This document shows positions 60,948 to 64,000 of a stretch of DNA of 64,000 nucleotides, one piece after another; within the stretch, counting starts at the first letter, position 1; every line of letters begins with the position of its first letter. Under the pieces are notes generated by a model. The model was not told the origin of the DNA and did not search any database. It saw only the letters and a program-made list of their open reading frames with translations. Both the position numbers and the translations under genes were made by a program. Source of the DNA: Sporosarcina luteola (lineage in GTDB: Bacteria; Bacillota; Bacilli; Bacillales_A; Planococcaceae); the NCBI RefSeq assembly GCF_007991495.1, contig NZ_BJYL01000033.1:1-64000 (forward strand), in the 5' to 3' direction.

Positions 60948-62012
60948 ATGGAGAAGTTAGTGAAGTTACGTGACAGATTTGATGAATTAGGAATTGACGG
61001 GATGCTAATTACAGATCCCTATAACCGAAGATATTTGACGGATTTCACCGGAACTGCGGGGACGGTGCTTGTTTCAAAGTCAGAGGCGTTATTATTGGTT
61101 GATTTCCGTTATACCGGCCAGGCGAATGCGCAAGTGACAGATTTTACTGTGAAAGAAATCGATCGATCCATCATTTATGAGGAGATTTCAGCGCTTGCGG
61201 AAAGCTTAGGAATCAAGAAGCTCGGATTTGAACAACAGCATCAATCTTATTTTTATTACACCCAGCTTTTGAAGAAAGTAAAGGCGGAGCTTGTGCCTGT
61301 CTCGGATGTTGTTGAAAAACTGCGGATGATTAAAAATGAATGTGAAATGACCATTTTGAAAAAAGCTGCAGAAATTGCAGACGCCTCATTCGAGCATATT
61401 TTGACGTTCATTCAGCCAGGTCGCACGGAGATTGAAATCGCGAATGAATTGGAATTCCATATGAGGAAATTGGGCGCGACGTCTTCCTCGTTCGATATGA
61501 TTGTCGCATCCGGCGTGCGTTCCGCATTGCCGCATGGAGTGGCGAGTGACAAGATTGTGGAGCAAGGTGATATGGTGACGTTGGATTTTGGTGCTTACTA
61601 TAAGGGATATTGCTCCGACATGACAAGAACCGTCGCAGTCGGTGAGCCTGATCCAAAGCTGAAGGAAATCTATTCAATCGTTCATGATGCTCTTGAAAAT
61701 GCGCTGTCGGGCATCAAAGTTGGCATGACTGGCAAAGAAGCGGATGCATTGACGCGTGATTTGATTAGTGAAAAAGGGTATCGCGACAATTATGGGCATG
61801 GCATGGGGCATGGGATTGGCTTGTATATCCACGAAGATATTTTCATGAATCCGACATGTGAACTGATTGTTGAGGAAGGAATGGTGTTGACGGTCGAGCC
61901 GGGCATTTACATTCCGGGCCTTGGCGGGGTACGGATTGAAGATGATATTATCATGAAAAAAGATGGGATTGAGATCATTACAAAATCGCCGAAAGAGTTG
62001 ATTATTCTTTGA
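60948..62012 (+). CDS. M24 Xaa-Pro peptidase
   Basis: Aminopeptidase-P-like enzyme of 354 residues. An N-terminal creatinase domain (about 1-125) precedes the pita-bread domain with the metal ligands D (LDFGAYYKGYCSDMTRTVA), H (YGHGMGHGIGLYIHE), E (LTVEPGIYIPGLGGV) and E (RIEDDIIM). ATG 60948 is seven bases after GGAGG; the ATG six bases earlier is too close. It is similar to YqhT/PepQ-like enzymes. It would trim proline-containing peptides in the cytoplasm. Confidence 0.92.
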   Translation: MEKLVKLRDRFDELGIDGMLITDPYNRRYLTDFTGTAGTVLVSKSEALLLVDFRYTGQANAQVTDFTVKEIDRSIIYEEISALAESLGIKKLGFEQQHQSYFYYTQLLKKVKAELVPVSDVVEKLRMIKNECEMTILKKAAEIADASFEHILTFIQPGRTEIEIANELEFHMRKLGATSSSFDMIVASGVRSALPHGVASDKIVEQGDMVTLDFGAYYKGYCSDMTRTVAVGEPDPKLKEIYSIVHDALENALSGIKVGMTGKEADALTRDLISEKGYRDNYGHGMGHGIGLYIHEDIFMNPTCELIVEEGMVLTVEPGIYIPGLGGVRIEDDIIMKKDGIEIITKSPKELIIL

Positions 62013-62023
62013 TCGGCACATAA

Positions 62024-62055
62024 ATGGACTTCCGTGTTGGCGGAAGTCCATTTTA
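62024..62055 (+). terminator. Terminator after M24 peptidase
   Basis: ATGGACTTCCG/CGGAAGTCCAT perfect 11-bp stem and a TTTT tail. Confidence 0.85.
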
Positions 62056-62070
62056 ATTGGCGTTTCGTGG

Positions 62071-62210
62071 GATTTAGTTCATTTCCGGATAGTTTTCGGT
62101 CAAGTTCACAATTTTATCGGTCACCCGGTGCAAGTTATCGTTCAACTGCGTCGAGTTATCGGTCACTTTCTGAAAGTTATCGTCATTTCATTACCTTTTA
62201 CCTATCAGAA
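62071..62210 (+). repeat. Tandem 21-bp array, family A
   Basis: Six units at 62071, 62092, 62113, 62134, 62155 and 62176, exactly 21 bases apart. The first reads GATTTAGTTCATTTCCGG, later ones GTTATCGGTCACTTTCTG. The end motif is GTTATCGTCATTTCATTACC followed by TTTTACCTA. It lies in the convergent gap between the M24 peptidase and the transporter. Confidence 0.87.
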
Positions 62211-62226
62211 AACTCGGCCTATCCTA

Positions 62227-63153
62227 TTAAACAAACAACACCGCAGACAAGTAAACAACAAACGTAACCGTTACAGCACTCAACACGGTTGAAAACAGAA
62301 CTGTCTGCGCCGCCAAATCCGAATATACGTCATATTCCAGAGCGAGCGACGAGCTGTTTCGAGATGTCGGGAATGAACTTGCGATGAAGAGGGATTGCGC
62401 GACGACACCATCCAGCCCAAATAGAAAAATGAGTAGCAGTGAAACAGCGGGACCGATGATCAGCCTCCCGATGCTGCTCACGAGAACTGTCCGATTGATG
62501 ATCGTTTTGAACTCGATTTGGGCAAGTTGTGCGCCCAATAAGACGAGCGCGATTGCGAGAAACGCATCCGCCAGATGGCTGATAGGTGCCCAGATAAATG
62601 TCGGAATCGGAGCACGCAGCCAATTTAGCAGGCCACCAAGGAGCATCGCATGGATAATCGGCATTTTCAAAAGTGATTTCAAGATTTCCAACCCAGACTT
62701 TGTCGCGGAAATTAAGTTATAAAGTCCATATGTATACGTTAATACGTTTTGAAAGACCATCACAATAATTTGGATGGAGATGCCGAGTGGGTTCGCTTGA
62801 AATAGTAATTGACTCACCGGTATCCCGTAGTTCCCCGAGTTGATTAATGATATGCTGTTTTTGAATATTGCCGATTCCCCTTTATCCAACTTTAACAGTT
62901 TGCTGATGACAGCAGTAACGACGATGATCGCCAAACTGAAGACAATCAGATAACCAACGATTTCAACCAGAACTTGGACGTCAATCTCCGTCTCGTACAG
63001 GTTGATGAATACGGCGGCCGGCATTAAGCAGTATGTGATTAAATTCGAAACTGCCCGCAGATTGAATTGGAATTTCTTTTGTAGGACTGCGCCTACAACT
63101 ACTAGAATTAAGATCGGGACGATGATATTTATAAAAATGGTTCCTATGAACAT
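62227..63153 (-). CDS. AEC family transporter
   Basis: A membrane protein of 308 residues with ten hydrophobic segments, of the auxin efflux carrier/malate permease family. 'FKNSISLINSGNYGIPVSQL' is the conserved Asn-Gly core of the first repeat, and the C-terminal half ends 'ASSFPTSRNSSSLALEYDVY'. It probably transports an organic anion; direction and substrate are unknown. ATG 63153 follows AGGAGGCCG. Confidence 0.87.
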   Translation of the reverse strand: MFIGTIFINIIVPILILVVVGAVLQKKFQFNLRAVSNLITYCLMPAAVFINLYETEIDVQVLVEIVGYLIVFSLAIIVVTAVISKLLKLDKGESAIFKNSISLINSGNYGIPVSQLLFQANPLGISIQIIVMVFQNVLTYTYGLYNLISATKSGLEILKSLLKMPIIHAMLLGGLLNWLRAPIPTFIWAPISHLADAFLAIALVLLGAQLAQIEFKTIINRTVLVSSIGRLIIGPAVSLLLIFLFGLDGVVAQSLFIASSFPTSRNSSSLALEYDVYSDLAAQTVLFSTVLSAVTVTFVVYLSAVLFV

Positions 63154-63230
63154 GACGGCCTCCTGTCTTCGTGCATCTATTACAGATGAGTATACAGTAT
63201 TCTTGTTAATGGAAGGAGATTGAAAATTTA

Positions 63231-63262
63231 AAAGGACTTCCTTTGTAAGTGGAAGTCCTTTT
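63231..63262 (-). terminator. Terminator of yfkAB-like gene
   Basis: AAAGGACTTCC/GGAAGTCCTTT 11-bp perfect stem with T-rich flank leftward. It lies 240 bases after the yfkAB stop and beyond the 21-bp array, so the array is probably at the transcript's 3' end. Confidence 0.65.
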
Positions 63263-63287
63263 TGGAGCGTTTTCTATTCGATCTATC

Positions 63288-63425
63288 AATATCGTTCATT
63301 TCCCTGAAGTTATCGGTCACCCGGCGCAAGTTATCGGTCAATGTCACAAAGTTATCGGTCACCAGGCGCGAGTTATCGGTCACTTCTCAAGGGTTATCGT
63401 CGTTTCATGACTTTCAACCTACGAA
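63288..63425 (+). repeat. Tandem 21-bp array, family A
   Basis: Six units at 63288, 63309, 63330, 63351, 63372 and 63393, exactly 21 bases apart. The usual unit is GTTATCGGTCACCNGGCGC. The end motif is GTTATCGTCGTTTCATGAC followed by TTTCAACCTA. The 349-base gap around it (63154-63502) holds the terminator and a copy of the TTTGTCAAA..CACTTGGCGCGA flank (63439-63461) but no gene. Confidence 0.87.
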
Positions 63426-63502
63426 CAACAAGTTTTTATTTGTCAAAGGCACTTGGCGCGAGGCGGATTTCCTCAATCACGCATTGCCCCGCGGTCGGCA
63501 GC

Positions 63503-64000
63503 TCACTCCGCAGTGATCCTCGCCTGTTTCCCAGTGAAATCTTCCTCCGGATAATACGCATCTTTCACCAACAGATTCGGTCCTAGGCATTTCACGGCAG
63601 GACAATGGCAGCCGATCGACTTTGCTAGCGGACGGTCCAACCATCTATCTAGCATTTCCGGCAGTGAATCATGCTGGATATTGCCCATCGGAGGCGTATC
63701 GCCGAAATCGGTTACGATGACGTCGCCCGTGAAAATGTTGACGTTTAGACGGGAGCGTCCGTCGGGGTCATTGCGCACAGAGACATTTTTGCTGTTGTAT
63801 ATACGCTTCAACAATTTCAAATCCTCTTCGTTCGAGCTGCACGGGTAGAACGGCAATGTGCCGAACAGCATCCACACGTCTTCATCCCGCATATCCAATA
63901 ATTGATGAATCGCTTCTCGCGTTTCAGTTAGCGAAAGCACTTCCAGCTGTGAAGCAAAGTCGCTTGGGTACATTGGGTGCACCTCATGCCTCGCGCACTT
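63503..64000 (-). CDS. YfkAB-like radical SAM protein, C-terminal part
   Basis: The frame is open to the window edge, so this is the last 165 codons of a larger gene. The final part contains 'LNVNIFTGDVIVTDFGDTPP' and 'KSIGCHCPAVKCLGPNLLVK' with the CxCxxxxC motif that defines the YfkAB radical SAM/CxCxxxxC group. Upstream codons read CARHEVHPMYPSDFASQ. The radical SAM core with CxxxCxxC should lie outside the window. The product is an iron-sulphur enzyme of unknown substrate. A GTG at 63982 is not a likely start. Confidence 0.8.
   Translation of the reverse strand, partial: KCARHEVHPMYPSDFASQLEVLSLTETREAIHQLLDMRDEDVWMLFGTLPFYPCSSNEEDLKLLKRIYNSKNVSVRNDPDGRSRLNVNIFTGDVIVTDFGDTPPMGNIQHDSLPEMLDRWLDRPLAKSIGCHCPAVKCLGPNLLVKDAYYPEEDFTGKQARITAE

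Noticed and set aside
62034-62267. Frames in the arrays at 62 and 63.3 kb with YRS or LSVT repeats
   Set aside because: Array artefacts without ribosome sites; the frames differ between arrays of the same family.
63503-63982. Complete 159-residue gene starting at GTG 63982
   Set aside because: The frame continues open to the window edge with family-like residues (CARHEVHP), and the CxCxxxxC motif marks it as the C-terminal part of a YfkAB-type protein.

Overview
This looks like a stretch of chromosome from a Gram-positive member of the Bacillales, probably of the Planococcaceae and perhaps close to Sporosarcina (inference). The grounds are strong AGGAGG-type ribosome binding sites with frequent TTG and GTG starts, a T-box-controlled trp operon without trpG, a des-desK-desR thermosensor operon, a bacillithiol-linked BrxC/YtxJ protein, YugN, YkhA-like and YfkAB homologues, and many intrinsic terminators. 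I see no rRNA, tRNA, intact insertion sequence, prophage or CRISPR array.

Layout. 1-3.7 kb: a PLD/DEAD-helicase/DUF3427 protein between two NUDIX genes. 4-5.8 kb: formamidase, FmdB-type zinc ribbon and a 50-residue protein. 6.3-12.8 kb: serine hydrolase, Rpn-type nuclease pseudogene, DDAH-like hydrolase, D-serine ammonia-lyase, D,D-carboxypeptidase and a PhoD-like pseudogene. 13-15.7 kb: kynU-kynB-kynA, converting tryptophan to anthranilate. 16-18.8 kb: des-desK-desR. 19-26.7 kb: short-chain reductase, BrxC, PlsY, PAP2 phosphatase, alkyltransferase-like protein, MscL, DUF2207 and NERD proteins. 27-28.6 kb: an HTH-TPR regulator translationally coupled to a small exported peptide. 28.9-33.4 kb: a GntR-controlled six-gene ABC operon. 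33.7-38.9 kb: VOC protein, MazEF, coiled-coil protein, lipoprotein, thioesterase and murein-peptide hydrolases. 39-45.8 kb: DppA and an Opp/App-type peptide importer. 46-53.6 kb: trpEDCFBA plus a DUF4003 gene behind a tryptophan T-box. 53.7-64 kb: RluF, a type I toxin-antitoxin locus with an orphan second antitoxin copy, an ABC exporter, YugN, DUF2243-CtaG, an M24 peptidase, an AEC transporter and the 3' part of yfkAB.

How genes work together. The opp genes, DppA, the LD-carboxypeptidase and the NlpC/P60 endopeptidase form a peptide or murein-peptide uptake and recycling set. The kyn operon makes anthranilate, which the trp operon can reuse. DesK and DesR should control the desaturase in response to membrane state.

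The most unusual feature is a set of 13 non-coding tandem arrays scattered through the intergenic regions. They fall into five motif families, and most have a unit length of exactly 21 bp (exactly 20 bp in one). Two lie in the trp leader after the T-box terminator, two bracket the NERD gene, and several A and B family arrays share the same 3' end motif. I do not recognise this as a described element. The regulator-peptide pair at 27.2-28.6 kb and the duplicated type I antitoxin at 54.5-55.0 kb are the other main candidates for new biology.
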